64,000 nt of DNA from Actinomycetota bacterium (GTDB lineage Bacteria; Actinomycetota; Thermoleophilia; Solirubrobacterales; Solirubrobacteraceae), in contig VAXW01000005.1 in assembly GCA_005884115.1 (NCBI GenBank), forward strand, positions 682,001 through 746,000. Direction: 5' to 3'. A program made the translations under genes and the position numbers. Below the pieces are notes generated by a model, which was given only the letters and a program-made list of their open reading frames with translations, had not been told where the DNA came from and ran no database searches. Of the stretch, positions 32,594-41,851 are shown in pieces (the stretch's first letter is position 1; each line of letters begins with the position of its first letter).

Positions 32594-33088
32594 TTGGACG
32601 CACTGACCGTCTCAACAGTCATCTCGGCGCCGCGCGAGCAGGTCTTCGATTACCTGCAGGACATCGCCAACCACCGCGAGTTCACCGACCACTACCTGGT
32701 GGACTGGCACCTGACGCGCCTGGACTCGGTGGGCCGCGGCGCGGGCGCGCGCTTTCGCGTGAAGGTGCCCGGCAACCGCTTCAGCTGGGCCGACGTGACC
32801 TTCGTCGAGGTCGAGCGCCCGCACCGCATCGTGGAGGCGGGACGAGCGGGCAAGAACAACCGCGTACGCACGCTTGGCGTCTACGAGCTCGCGCCCGCCG
32901 CGCAGGGGAGCACGCGCCTGCGCTTCACCGTGCAGACGATGCCCGCAACGATCTCCGACAGGCTGCTCGAGTCACTGGGCGCGCGCGCTTGGCTGAAGCG
33001 CAAGACGGCCCGCGCGATGCGCCGCCTGCGAGCGATCCTGGAGGGCGAGGAGGCGCGCGGCAATCGCGTGACTGTGGCCGGCGGATAG
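32594..33088 (+). CDS. SRPBCC (polyketide cyclase/START-like) family protein
   Basis: This superfamily binds hydrophobic ligands in a deep cavity. The 164-residue product follows its usual pattern: VSTVISAPREQVFDYLQDIA, NHREFTDHYLVDWHLTRLDS, VKVPGNRFSWADVTFVEVER, and RLRFTVQTMPA, ending in a long amphipathic helix. The ligand cannot be named. A TAGACT hexamer ends 10 bases before the TTG start with no ribosome binding site, which supports this start and a leaderless or near-leaderless mRNA. Confidence 0.78.
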   Translation: MDALTVSTVISAPREQVFDYLQDIANHREFTDHYLVDWHLTRLDSVGRGAGARFRVKVPGNRFSWADVTFVEVERPHRIVEAGRAGKNNRVRTLGVYELAPAAQGSTRLRFTVQTMPATISDRLLESLGARAWLKRKTARAMRRLRAILEGEEARGNRVTVAGG

Positions 33089-33101
33089 ACTGCCGCCTCG
33101 C

Positions 33102-33689
33102 ATGTCAAGCCCACCGCGCAGGCCGCTGTTCGTCGCGCTCGCGCTGCTCTGTGCCTTGACGTTGGCCGCGTGCGGCGATTCGCACACGAAGGTCAGCACC
33201 GGAACCTACGCCGGGGAGTCGGGGGCAAACGCGCCCTACCTCGACGTCGGCCCGCTCGTCTACGAGGTCCAGCAGTCTCGGCAGCTGAACCCGTTCGACG
33301 TCGAGGACGCGGCCTACCTGCAGGGGCTGCCCGCCTCCGCGCGCTCGCTCGGCCCGGGCCAGGAGTGGTTCGGCGTGTTCGTGCAGGTGTACAACAACCA
33401 TGCGCAGGCGCTCCCGGCCGCGAGCAGGCTCACGATCAGCGACACGCAGGGCAACACCTACGCCCCTGTGGTGCCCGACCAGACCAACCCGTTCGCCTAC
33501 CGCGCCGGTGTGGTCGCCGGGCACGGCCGGCTACCGTCGCTCGACTCGACAGCCGGCGCGGGCCCCACCCAGGGGGGGCTGCTGCTATTCAAGATCAGCC
33601 TCGCCTCGCTCGACAACCGACCGCTCACGCTGCGCATCATCGACCCGACCGACTCGGCCGAGACCGCATCGGCGGAGCTCGACGTCTGA
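33102..33689 (+). CDS. hypothetical lipoprotein
   Basis: The 195-residue product has a lipoprotein signal (LFVALALLCALTLAACGDS; the lipobox is LAAC) and a beta-rich mature part resembling DUF4352-type immunoglobulin-like domains: WFGVFVQVYNNHAQALPAAS, RLTISDTQGNTYAPVVPDQ. This fold assignment is inferred from the strand pattern. A TAGACT hexamer ends 10 bases before the ATG. Its stop faces that of the MFS gene, 16 bases away. Confidence 0.72.
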   Translation: MSSPPRRPLFVALALLCALTLAACGDSHTKVSTGTYAGESGANAPYLDVGPLVYEVQQSRQLNPFDVEDAAYLQGLPASARSLGPGQEWFGVFVQVYNNHAQALPAASRLTISDTQGNTYAPVVPDQTNPFAYRAGVVAGHGRLPSLDSTAGAGPTQGGLLLFKISLASLDNRPLTLRIIDPTDSAETASAELDV

Positions 33690-33705
33690 GCGTCTTCGCT
33701 GAGCT

Positions 33706-34908
33706 TCAGGCGAGGCGCCCGCGGCGGCTGCCGCTGGCGGCGAGCGCGGCCGTGCACAGCGCGCCGGCGGCAGCCAGGACGAAGACGGCCGGATAGCCGC
33801 CGAGCGAAGCGGTGATGCCCGCCAGCGGGCCGCCGAGGCCGACGCCGATGTCGAAGAACGCGGTGAACGCGCCCAGCGCGGAGCCGCGCCGGTCCTCGCC
33901 GACGCCGCCGACGACCATCAGGGCGAGCGAGGGGAACAGCATCGAGAAGCCGATGCCGATCACGACGGCGCCCACGAGCGCGACCGTGAGCGAGGTGGCG
34001 AGCGCGACTATCAGCAGGCCGAGCGCCTCGAGCAGCCCGGCAGCGGTGGCTGTGGGGCTCGCGCCGGCGCGGTCGGGGACGCGGCTGAGCACGAGCCGGC
34101 TTGCGAACACGGCGAGCGCAAACGCCGTGAACACGGTCGCACCGCCATCGATCCCGCGCGCCCGCAGGTGCAGCACGACAAACCCCGCCAGGGCCGCGTA
34201 GCCGACATTCGCGAGCGCCAGGGCGACGCCCGGACGCCACGCGGCGCGCGGAACCAGGCGCCGCGCTTCTTGCCCGCCAGCGGCGGTGGGTCGCAGCGGC
34301 TCGGGCAAGCGAAGCGCGATCAACGCCCCGGCAGCGGGCAGCAGCGCCGTGAGGGCCCACACGGCGTCGTAGCCGACGGCCGAGCGCAGCAGCTCGCCGG
34401 CGAGCGGGCCGAGCGAGAGGCCGCCCCACACAGAGAGCCCGAACAGGCCGAGCGCCAGCCCGCGACGGTCCGCCGGGGCGAGGTCGACTGCCCAGGTGGC
34501 GCCGGCGGTGTAGACAGCGCCCTCGCCCACGCCCACCGCCAGGCGCGCGCCCACCAGTGCCGCGACGCTCCCCGCGAGCAGGTACAGCGCTCCCCCGAGC
34601 GCCATCGCGAGCGCGCCGCCGACGAGCACGATGCGCCGGCCTCGGCGATCGGCCTCGCGGCCGGCCAGAGGGCGGCAGATCACGGCGGTGATCGCGAAAG
34701 CGCCGACGACGATTCCGACGTCGAGGTCGCTGCCGCGCAACGGGCCGCGCACGTAGCCGGGCAGCACGGGCAGCGCCGCGCCGATCGCGAGGAAGGCAAG
34801 CAGGGCGGCGAGGAAGACGCCGGCCGTGGCCGCGATGCCGGGATGGCGCGTGGCGAGGGCGGCCGGCCGCAGGCGTTGCGGGGTGGCGATCGACCTGGGC
34901 GCGGACAC
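33706..34908 (-). CDS. MFS-family transporter (drug/metabolite exporter type)
   Basis: The 400-residue product has about 12 hydrophobic helices and major-facilitator motifs: a first-helix region (GVFLAALLAFLAIGAALPVL), the cytoplasmic loop GREADRRGRRIVLVGG between helices 2 and 3 (motif A), and a fourth-helix segment LVGARLAVGVGEGAVYTAGA. Motif A with a drug-proton antiporter look suggests efflux of a small molecule. The substrate is not visible, and there is no regulator next to it. Confidence 0.88.
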   Translation of the reverse strand: MSAPRSIATPQRLRPAALATRHPGIAATAGVFLAALLAFLAIGAALPVLPGYVRGPLRGSDLDVGIVVGAFAITAVICRPLAGREADRRGRRIVLVGGALAMALGGALYLLAGSVAALVGARLAVGVGEGAVYTAGATWAVDLAPADRRGLALGLFGLSVWGGLSLGPLAGELLRSAVGYDAVWALTALLPAAGALIALRLPEPLRPTAAGGQEARRLVPRAAWRPGVALALANVGYAALAGFVVLHLRARGIDGGATVFTAFALAVFASRLVLSRVPDRAGASPTATAAGLLEALGLLIVALATSLTVALVGAVVIGIGFSMLFPSLALMVVGGVGEDRRGSALGAFTAFFDIGVGLGGPLAGITASLGGYPAVFVLAAAGALCTAALAASGSRRGRLA

Positions 34909-35008
34909 CCCGACGAGCCTAGATGATCGGCTGCGTCCGTCCCGGGAGGCCGGAGGGGCTGGCGGCGGCTTTGCGGACGCCCGTAACGCTTGTCGCGTCG
35001 CGGAGCGC

Positions 35009-36772
35009 CTAGCGCGCTTCTGCGAGCCCGGCTTCCAGGACTTCGCGCGCGACCGGCGCCGCGGTGTCGCCCCCGGCGCCGGCTTTGACGAGCAGCACAG
35101 ACACGACGATCCGCGGCTTGACGGCTGGCGCGAAGGCGGCGAACCATGCGTCGGTGTTCGTCGGATCGCTGGCGCTCCCGCGGCACGCAGCCGCGCCCGA
35201 TCCGGTCGCGCCCGTCGCGCCCGTGACGCCGGCTTCGCCAGCGGCCGCTTCGCCAGCGGCCGCTTCGCCGTTGCTGCACTCGCTCTTCAGTTCTGCGGTC
35301 CCGGTCTTGCCGGCGACGACGACCCCTGGGACGGCGGCCGCGGTGCCGGTTCCCTCGCGCACGACTGCGATCATCAGGCGCCTGACGGTGCGCGCCACGG
35401 CGCTGCGCATGACCGAGGTTGCGGGCGCCGGGTGCGCCTGCGGCACGAACGTCGGACGCGGCCGGCGGCCTCCGTTGGCGACGGTCGCCGCGGCGATCGC
35501 CATCTCCAGAGCGCTGGCCTGGACGCGGCCCTGACCGATGGCCGTTGAGCCCAGGTCGAGTTCCCCCTGTATCTCGCTCGCCGGCGGAAGCGTGCTCTCG
35601 GCTGCGCCTTCGATGCCCGGTTCGTGGTTGAAGCCGAAGCGTTCAGCCGTTTCCACCAGCCGCCTTGCCCCGAGCTTCACGCCGAGCGGGGCGAACACCG
35701 AGTTGCACGAGACAGCGAAGGCGAGTTCGAGCGTCCCGCCGCAGCTCTCGCCGTTGGCATTGCTCAGCTTGACGCCGTCGAGCGTGGTGTAGGTCGCGTA
35801 GCGGAAGACGCTGTGCCGGTGCGCGAGCTGCGCGTCGAGCACGCCGGTCAGCGTCACCAGCTTGAAGGTCGAGCCCGGCGGCTGCACGCTGTCGATGCCG
35901 ATCCCTGCGACCGCGAGGATTTCACCCGTGGCGGGCTTCATCGCCACCACGCCCCCGTAGCGTCCACCGAGCGCTGTCACCGCGGCGCGCTCGAGCCGCG
36001 CCGAGACCGTGGTGCGCAGCGCCGCTGCCGGGTGCGCGACCGCCGAGGCGAGCACGCGACCGCCCGCCTGCGCTCCTCTGCGCACGGCGAGCAGCTCCCC
36101 TCCGGGGGTTCCCCGCAGGCTCGCGTCGAGCGCACGCTCGAGCCCGCGCTCACCGACGATCGCCTCTGGGGGCACGCCCTGGGCTTCGAGCGCCAGGCGA
36201 CGACCGCCTTCGGGCGGCGCGACATCGCCCAGCAGCGCGCTGGCCACGGCGCCAAGCGGCGAGGTCCGCTGTCCGGCGCCGCTCGCTGATCCTTCCGCCA
36301 GCACCGATCCGTCGCGCGCGAGCAGCGTCGCTCGCGGCGGCAGCGCCGTTCTGCGCGCGAGCGTCTCGCCCGGGCGCAGGCCGGGGAAGGCGAGCGACGG
36401 TGACCATGCGATCCGCGGACGCCCCTGCGCTTCAGAGAAGCGCAGGCGGAAGGCGAGCTCGAGCACGCCGAAGAGCTTGGTGCGCACGCGCACGGGCACC
36501 TCGACGACGCCTGCGGGAAGGCTGCGCGCGCGGCCCGCGACGCTGCTCGCGGTGGCTGTCGCCGACCTCAGCGCCCTGCGGTAGACGGAGACGAACTCCG
36601 CCGGCGAGACGGTGCGCCGCGTGGCCGGGTCGACGTCCAGGTACATGCTCGTGTAGTCCCCGCGCGTCCACGCGGCGACGAACGAGCTCGCGAGCGAATT
36701 CGCCGGAGCCGCCGTCCGGTTGGCGCCCACGATCGCCCCCGTGGCAAACGCGACTGCCGCCAGCGCCAGCAC
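35009..36772 (-). CDS. class B penicillin-binding protein (D,D-transpeptidase)
   Basis: Class B PBPs cross-link peptidoglycan outside the membrane. The product (about 587 residues from GTG 36772) has an N-terminal membrane anchor (VLALAAVAFATGAIVGANR), an NTF2-like MecA_N domain (SSFVAAWTRGDYTSMYLDVD, then RTVSPAEFVSVYRRAL), and a transpeptidase domain with all three active-site motifs: SxxK in PPGSTFKLVT, SxN in AVSCNSVFAPLG and KTG in VVAGKTGTAELK. A ~25-residue Ala/Glu/Gly low-complexity insertion follows KTG. The start is uncertain: earlier in-frame starts overlap the divergent protease gene. It is close to the MecA/PBP2x-like group. Confidence 0.88.
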   Translation of the reverse strand: MLALAAVAFATGAIVGANRTAAPANSLASSFVAAWTRGDYTSMYLDVDPATRRTVSPAEFVSVYRRALRSATATASSVAGRARSLPAGVVEVPVRVRTKLFGVLELAFRLRFSEAQGRPRIAWSPSLAFPGLRPGETLARRTALPPRATLLARDGSVLAEGSASGAGQRTSPLGAVASALLGDVAPPEGGRRLALEAQGVPPEAIVGERGLERALDASLRGTPGGELLAVRRGAQAGGRVLASAVAHPAAALRTTVSARLERAAVTALGGRYGGVVAMKPATGEILAVAGIGIDSVQPPGSTFKLVTLTGVLDAQLAHRHSVFRYATYTTLDGVKLSNANGESCGGTLELAFAVSCNSVFAPLGVKLGARRLVETAERFGFNHEPGIEGAAESTLPPASEIQGELDLGSTAIGQGRVQASALEMAIAAATVANGGRRPRPTFVPQAHPAPATSVMRSAVARTVRRLMIAVVREGTGTAAAVPGVVVAGKTGTAELKSECSNGEAAAGEAAAGEAGVTGATGATGSGAAACRGSASDPTNTDAWFAAFAPAVKPRIVVSVLLVKAGAGGDTAAPVAREVLEAGLAEAR

Positions 36773-36824
36773 TGGGCGCGCGCGTCGTGCCCCGGCCCGG
36801 CTAGCGCCCGGTAGAACATGGCGG

Positions 36825-37994
36825 GTGAGCAGGCTCGACTGGATCATCCTCGCGTTCGCCCTAATCCTCGCCGCTTTTGGCTTCCGGCAGGGGTTCATCG
36901 TGGGCATGCTGTCTTTCGCCGGGTTTGTCCTCGGGGCCTTCTTGGGCTCGCGCCTGGCGCCGCTGGTCCTACCGCAGGGCTCCGCCTCACCGTATGCGCC
37001 CGCATTCGGGCTGGGCGGGGCGCTGCTCCTCGGGGGGCTGTTCGCGAGCGGCATGGAGGGTCTCGGGTTCCGGCTACGCCGGGCGGTGATCCTCCCCGGC
37101 CTCGGCGCGCTGGACGGGGTGCTCGGCGCCGCGCTGGGCGCGGCACTGGGCCTTGGGATCGTGTGGATCGCCGCGGCGGTGCTAGCCCAGGCGCCCGCCG
37201 CTGAAAGCCTGCGGGCGGACATCCAGGGCTCGGCCATCCTGCGCCGGCTGAACGCCCTGCTTCCGCCCACGGGGCCGATCCTCAACGCGCTGGCCCGCCT
37301 CGACCGGCTGCCGTCGATCTCGGGACCGGCTCCGGACGTCGCGCCGCCGCTGCGGCGCATCGCCGGCGCGCTCGCGGTCAGGCGCGCCTCGCACAGCGTG
37401 GTGCGCGTTATCGGCACCGCGTGCGGGCTGGCGATCGAGGGCTCCGGCTGGGTCGCGGGCCCGGAAGAGGTCGTGACCAACGCGCACGTTGTCGCGGGCG
37501 AGCGCGATACGGCGGTGGAGGTCGCTGGCAAGGCGCCGAGCATGCCGGCCCGCGTGCTCCTCTTCGACCCCACCGACGACGTCGCCGTGCTGGCGGTGCA
37601 CGGCCTGCAGGCGCCTGCGTTGGGCCTCCTCGCCAGTCCCGCCGCCGGCATTCCCGGGGCGATCCTCGGCTATCCCGAGAACGGTCCCCTGGACGCCGAG
37701 CCCGCGCGGATCGGACGCACGCAGCGCGTGATAACGCAGGATGCGTACGGTCGCGGACCGGTTGCGCGCTTGCTCACCCCGCTGCGAGGGCGTGTGCGGG
37801 CTGGAAACTCGGGCGGCCCGGTCGTGGACTCGGCCGGACGGGTCCTGACGACGGTCTTCGCGGGCACGGTAAGCGGCGGGCCGCGCGGCGGTTACGGCGT
37901 CGCCAACGCGACGGTCTCGGCCGCGCTGAGCACCGCCGGCGCGCGCGCGCAGGCGGGCCTTACGGTGAGCACGGAGTCGTGCGGCACGGGTTGA
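36825..37994 (+). CDS. MarP-like membrane serine protease (CvpA domain plus trypsin-like domain)
   Basis: MarP of mycobacteria is a periplasmic protease needed for acid and oxidative stress survival. The 389-residue product (GTG 36825) has four membrane helices of a CvpA domain (WIILAFALILAAFGFRQGFI, GMLSFAGFVLGAFLGSRLAP, GALLLGGLFASGM and LGAALGAALGLGIVWIAAAV), then a chymotrypsin-like domain with the catalytic triad His in TNAHVV, Asp in DDVAVLAV and Ser in GNSGGPVVD. It is divergent from the class B PBP gene, which suits a joint role in the envelope. The PBP-protease relation is inferred from position only. Confidence 0.9.
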   Translation: MSRLDWIILAFALILAAFGFRQGFIVGMLSFAGFVLGAFLGSRLAPLVLPQGSASPYAPAFGLGGALLLGGLFASGMEGLGFRLRRAVILPGLGALDGVLGAALGAALGLGIVWIAAAVLAQAPAAESLRADIQGSAILRRLNALLPPTGPILNALARLDRLPSISGPAPDVAPPLRRIAGALAVRRASHSVVRVIGTACGLAIEGSGWVAGPEEVVTNAHVVAGERDTAVEVAGKAPSMPARVLLFDPTDDVAVLAVHGLQAPALGLLASPAAGIPGAILGYPENGPLDAEPARIGRTQRVITQDAYGRGPVARLLTPLRGRVRAGNSGGPVVDSAGRVLTTVFAGTVSGGPRGGYGVANATVSAALSTAGARAQAGLTVSTESCGTG

Positions 37995-38068
37995 GCCGAG
38001 ATGAGAACTGGGTGAGGCCAGGGTGAGCCCGGGATGAGCCGGTTGGCCCACCCGCTACCCTGACCGCC

Positions 38069-40345
38069 GTGTCGAAGACGCTTGTGATCGCCGAGAAGCC
38101 CTCCGTGGGACGGGATCTCGCGCGCGTGCTAAAGGGCCCGTTCCAGAAACAGGAGGGCTTTCTGGAGGGACCCGAGCATGTGATCACGTGGGCCGTGGGC
38201 CACCTCGTGCAGCTCGCCGAACCTGACGAGTACGACCCGAAATACAAGCGCTGGCGCATGGACGACCTGCCGATCGTCCCCGAGCGCTTCAAGCTGGTCG
38301 TGCGCGACGAGCGCTCGCGCAAGCAGATGGCGATCGTGAGCCGGCAGCTCGCGCGCGAGGACCTCGAGCACGTGGTCAACGCGTGCGACGCCGGGCGCGA
38401 GGGCGAGCTCATCTTCGCCTACCTGTACGAGAAGGCGAAGGCCTCCAAGCCGGTGCAGCGGCTGTGGCTGAACTCGATGACGAGCGCTGCCATGAAGGAT
38501 GCCTTCACGGGCCTGCGCCCCGGGGAGGAGTTCGCCCGTCTCGAGGACGCTGCGCGCTCGCGCTCGGAGGCCGACTGGATCGTGGGCATGAACGCGACCC
38601 GCGCAGCCACGATCCGGCTGCGCAGCTCCTTCGACGGGGCGGTGTCGCTCGGCCGCGTTCAGACGCCGACGCTCGCGATCGTGGCGCGCCGCGAGGAGGA
38701 GATCAAGGCGTTCGTGCCGGAGCCCTACTGGCTGGTCGACGCCACGTTTGCGGCTGATGGCGAGCGCACCTACGGCGGGCGTTTTCACGCCGGCTCCAAG
38801 CCGCGCATCGCCACCGAGCAGGAGGCGCAGGCGATCGTGGAGGCGTGCTCGCAGTGGGGTGTCGGGGACAGCCTGGCGGCGGGGACGATCACCAAGCTCG
38901 AGAAGCGCGAGCAGCGCGAGCGCGCGCCGATGCTGTACGACCTTACCTCGCTGCAGCGCGAGGCCAACAACCGCTTCGGGTTCTCCGCCAAGCGCACGCT
39001 AGCGGCCGCCCAGCGCTGCTACGAGGAGCACAAGGCGCTGACATATCCGCGCACCAGCTCGCGCTACCTGCCGAGCGACATGGTCGCCGAGATCAAGCCC
39101 ACCGCCGAGCTGGTCGGCGCTGCGCCGGAGTACCGCAAGGCGGCCGAGTACGTCGTCGCGCTCGACCTGCTGCCGCTGGCGCGGGTGGTGGACGACTCCA
39201 AGGTGAGCGACCACCACGCGATCATCCCCACGCGCTCCGAGCACGCGCTGGAGAAGATGGGGGCCGACGACAGGCGCATCTACGACCTCGTCGCGCGGCG
39301 CTTCCTGGCGGTCTTCCACCCCGAGGCGGTATTCGAGAACACGCGCGTGGAGACGACGATCGCTCCGCCCGACGGGGCGGACCAAGCCGGCCTGGGTGCG
39401 CTCGTGTTCCGCACGCGCGGCAGGCTCCTGCTCGTCCCTGGCTGGCGGGGCGTCTATGAGGAGGTCGCGGCGGACGAGCGCGCGAAGGGCGAGGAGGACG
39501 AGGGAGCCGACCAGCAGCTTCCGCGCCTGGAGCAGGGAGAGCGCGTGCAGACGCTCGAGGTCGTAAGCGAGCGCAAGGAAACCAAGCCGCCGCGCCGCTA
39601 CAGCGACGCGTCTTTGCTCGCGGCGATGGAGACGGCGGGCAAGCTCGTCGACGACGACGAGCTGCGGGAGGCGATGAAGGACTCGGGTATCGGCACCCCT
39701 GCAACCCGTGCGGCGATCATCGAGCGGCTGATCCAGGTTGGCTATCTGGAGCGCGACGGCCGTGCGCTGGTGGCGACCGATAAGGGCTTGAACGTGATCA
39801 GGCTGCTCGACCAGCACGCGCTCACCTCGCCGGGGCTGACCGGCAGCTGGGAGCACCGGCTGGGGAAGATCGAGCGGGGTGAGGACTCGCGGGCGGAGTT
39901 CATGAGCGACATCGCGGGCTTCGCCGAGCAGACGGTCAAGAAGCTCGACGAGAGCCTCAAGGACGTTCGCATCCCGCGCGCCAAGCTCGGCCCGTGTCCG
40001 GTGTGCGGCCACGAGATCTCCGAGAACCGCAAGGGGTACTCGTGCTGGTCGCGCGAGGACCCCGGGTGCGGGTTCGTGATCTGGAAGTCGAAGGCCGGCA
40101 AGCAGCTGCCGGTGACGGTCGCCCGCGAACTGATCAAGCTCGGCTACACGCGCCGCCCGGTGACCGGCTTTCGCGGGCGCAGCGGCCGCAGCTTCAGGGC
40201 GAGGCTCGCGCTGAGCCAGGCCGACGACGGCAAATGGCGCGTCGAGTTCGACGAGCAATGGGCGAGGGAGGGCGCCAAGCCGCCAAGCGCCGAGGCCGAG
40301 GCGGACAGGGCGGGCGAGCTCGCCGACGCGCAGGCCGCCGCCTGA
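38069..40345 (+). CDS. topB: DNA topoisomerase III (type IA)
   Basis: Type IA topoisomerases pass single strands through a transient tyrosine-linked break, separating linked DNA. The 758-residue product has the TOPRIM start (KTLVIAEKPSVGRDLARVL), DAGREGELIFAYLYEK, the active tyrosine region ALTYPRTSSRYLP (Tyr in TYPRT), and TPATRAAIIERLIQVGYL. The C-terminal region has a zinc ribbon (CPVCGHEISENRKGYSCW, then DPGCGFVIWK) followed by a basic tail of ~85 residues. A TACCCT hexamer ends 7 bases before the GTG, so the transcript may begin on the start codon itself. Confidence 0.94.
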   Translation: MSKTLVIAEKPSVGRDLARVLKGPFQKQEGFLEGPEHVITWAVGHLVQLAEPDEYDPKYKRWRMDDLPIVPERFKLVVRDERSRKQMAIVSRQLAREDLEHVVNACDAGREGELIFAYLYEKAKASKPVQRLWLNSMTSAAMKDAFTGLRPGEEFARLEDAARSRSEADWIVGMNATRAATIRLRSSFDGAVSLGRVQTPTLAIVARREEEIKAFVPEPYWLVDATFAADGERTYGGRFHAGSKPRIATEQEAQAIVEACSQWGVGDSLAAGTITKLEKREQRERAPMLYDLTSLQREANNRFGFSAKRTLAAAQRCYEEHKALTYPRTSSRYLPSDMVAEIKPTAELVGAAPEYRKAAEYVVALDLLPLARVVDDSKVSDHHAIIPTRSEHALEKMGADDRRIYDLVARRFLAVFHPEAVFENTRVETTIAPPDGADQAGLGALVFRTRGRLLLVPGWRGVYEEVAADERAKGEEDEGADQQLPRLEQGERVQTLEVVSERKETKPPRRYSDASLLAAMETAGKLVDDDELREAMKDSGIGTPATRAAIIERLIQVGYLERDGRALVATDKGLNVIRLLDQHALTSPGLTGSWEHRLGKIERGEDSRAEFMSDIAGFAEQTVKKLDESLKDVRIPRAKLGPCPVCGHEISENRKGYSCWSREDPGCGFVIWKSKAGKQLPVTVARELIKLGYTRRPVTGFRGRSGRSFRARLALSQADDGKWRVEFDEQWAREGAKPPSAEAEADRAGELADAQAAA

Positions 40346-40361
40346 CGGCCGTCGCCTTGAC

Positions 40362-40390
40362 TTGCGGCCCGGTGATCGCGGCCATAGACT
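40362..40390 (+). promoter_or_regulatory. predicted sigma-A-type promoter of the GNAT gene
   Basis: TTGCGG (40362-40367) and TAGACT (40385-40390) are separated by 17 bases, a good housekeeping promoter spacing. A leader of about 29 bases with a ribosome binding site follows. Confidence 0.5.
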
Positions 40391-40425
40391 CGTGCGCTGT
40401 CCCCAGAAGCGCAGAAGGAGGCATC

Positions 40426-41316
40426 ATGGGTACGACGAGCTCGACGCCCGTGGCAGAGACGATCACCCTGCGCGAGATCGAGCCGGGCGACATCGAGCAG
40501 TGTGCACGGATCTGCTTCGAGGCGTTCGGCGGGATCGACGACCACCATCGGTTTCCGCCCGATTTCCCATCCGTCGAGTTCGCCTCGGGCATGATGCAGG
40601 GCTTCGTCGGCTTGCCTTCGACCTGGGGAGTTGTGGCCGAGGTGGAGGGACGAATCGTAGGATCGAACTTCATCCACCAGGGCGATCCGATCGGCGGGGT
40701 GGGGCCGATCAGCGTCGACCCCAAGCATCAGGGCGGCGGCGTGGGGCGCAAGCTGATGGAGGCCGTGATCGAGCGCGGCAGGGGAGCCCCCGGCATCCGC
40801 CTCCTTCAGGACTCCTTCAACATGCTCTCGCTGTCGCTGTATGCGTCGCTCGGCTTCCAGGAGAGAGAGCCGGCGGTCGTGATGGGCGGCAAGCCGACGA
40901 GCCCTCCTGTCGAGGGGATCGAGGTCCGCCAGGTCCGCGAAGCCGATCTCGCCGGGTGTGAGGCCCTATGCAAGAAGGTCCATGGCTTCGAGCGCACGAA
41001 CGAGCTTCGAGGGGCGATGCAGGCGTTTGCGCCGTACGTCGCTGTTCGCGACGACCGCGTGTCGGCATACGCCACCGCGCTGACCTTCTGGCCGATGGCG
41101 CACGGCGTAGCGGAGAGCGATCAGGACATGCAGGCGCTGCTGCGCGGAGTTGCGGCGGCTGTGGATGATCCCCTCGCGATCCTCGTGCCCCTACGTTCGG
41201 GCCTCTTCCACTGGTGCTTGTCGGAGGGCTTTCGCTCGCTGAAGCCGATGAACCTGATGACCCTCGGTGCCTATCAGGAGCCGCGCGGGTCGTGGTTTCC
41301 CTCGGTGCTCTACTGA
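40426..41316 (+). CDS. GNAT-family N-acetyltransferase, tandem-domain
   Basis: The 296-residue product starts at ATG 40426, which has a strong ribosome binding site (AGAAGGAGG). The first domain contains the acetyl-CoA motif PISVDPKHQGGGVGRKLMEAV and LLQDSFNMLSLSLYASLGF; a second, more divergent acetyltransferase-like half follows (VRQVREADLAGCEALCKKVH). Such two-domain forms acetylate small molecules or proteins; the substrate is unknown. It converges on an SRPBCC gene, overlapping by 7 bases. Confidence 0.85.
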   Translation: MGTTSSTPVAETITLREIEPGDIEQCARICFEAFGGIDDHHRFPPDFPSVEFASGMMQGFVGLPSTWGVVAEVEGRIVGSNFIHQGDPIGGVGPISVDPKHQGGGVGRKLMEAVIERGRGAPGIRLLQDSFNMLSLSLYASLGFQEREPAVVMGGKPTSPPVEGIEVRQVREADLAGCEALCKKVHGFERTNELRGAMQAFAPYVAVRDDRVSAYATALTFWPMAHGVAESDQDMQALLRGVAAAVDDPLAILVPLRSGLFHWCLSEGFRSLKPMNLMTLGAYQEPRGSWFPSVLY

Positions 41317-41762
41317 GCCTGTAGCGGTCGCTCGAGGATCTCCTTGAGCCTGCGCAGGTCCTTGCGGTTCGCGCGCCGCATCGCGGCGCTCATGACGGGC
41401 GCACCGACCTTGGCGAAGCCGGCCGGCTCGCCCCGGTTTCGGAGCGTCATCCGCGTACTGCCACTGGGACCGTCCTCCCACGCATAGGTCGTCTCCATCG
41501 GGAAGGGACCCTCGGCCGTGCTCATCACGAACCGCTCGCCGGGGACGAACTGCATGACCTCGTACGTGTAGGCAAGCCGACGACCGAGGAAGTTCGCCAC
41601 GAAGGCGATCTGCGACCCCACGGAAACGGGCCTCGGCGTCTTCCACTCGACGGCCTTGATGTTCTCGTACCAGCTTGTCGCGTTGTCAGGATCGGCCGCG
41701 TAGGCCGCGGTCTCTTCGCGGGGTCGGTCGATCTCGATCTCACAGAGAACGTCGACTGGCAC
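41310..41762 (-). CDS. SRPBCC family protein
   Basis: The 150-residue product opens VDVLCEIEIDRPREETAAYA, then SWYENIKAVEWKTPRPVSVG, and has a beta-sheet segment (MQFVPGERFVMSTAEGPFPM) and a C-terminal helix. The pattern fits small SRPBCC proteins of the polyketide-cyclase 2 kind. Ligand and partner are unknown. Its stop lies inside the preceding acetyltransferase gene on the other strand. Confidence 0.78.
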   Translation of the reverse strand: MPVDVLCEIEIDRPREETAAYAADPDNATSWYENIKAVEWKTPRPVSVGSQIAFVANFLGRRLAYTYEVMQFVPGERFVMSTAEGPFPMETTYAWEDGPSGSTRMTLRNRGEPAGFAKVGAPVMSAAMRRANRKDLRRLKEILERPLQAQ

Positions 41763-41851
41763 GCACCGAGCCTAACGTGCCGCTCGCGAGGCCTCTCGGC
41801 GGCTCTCGCTGCGGAGCGCGCGCCACGGCGCCGTCGGGAGCGTGCGCGAGG

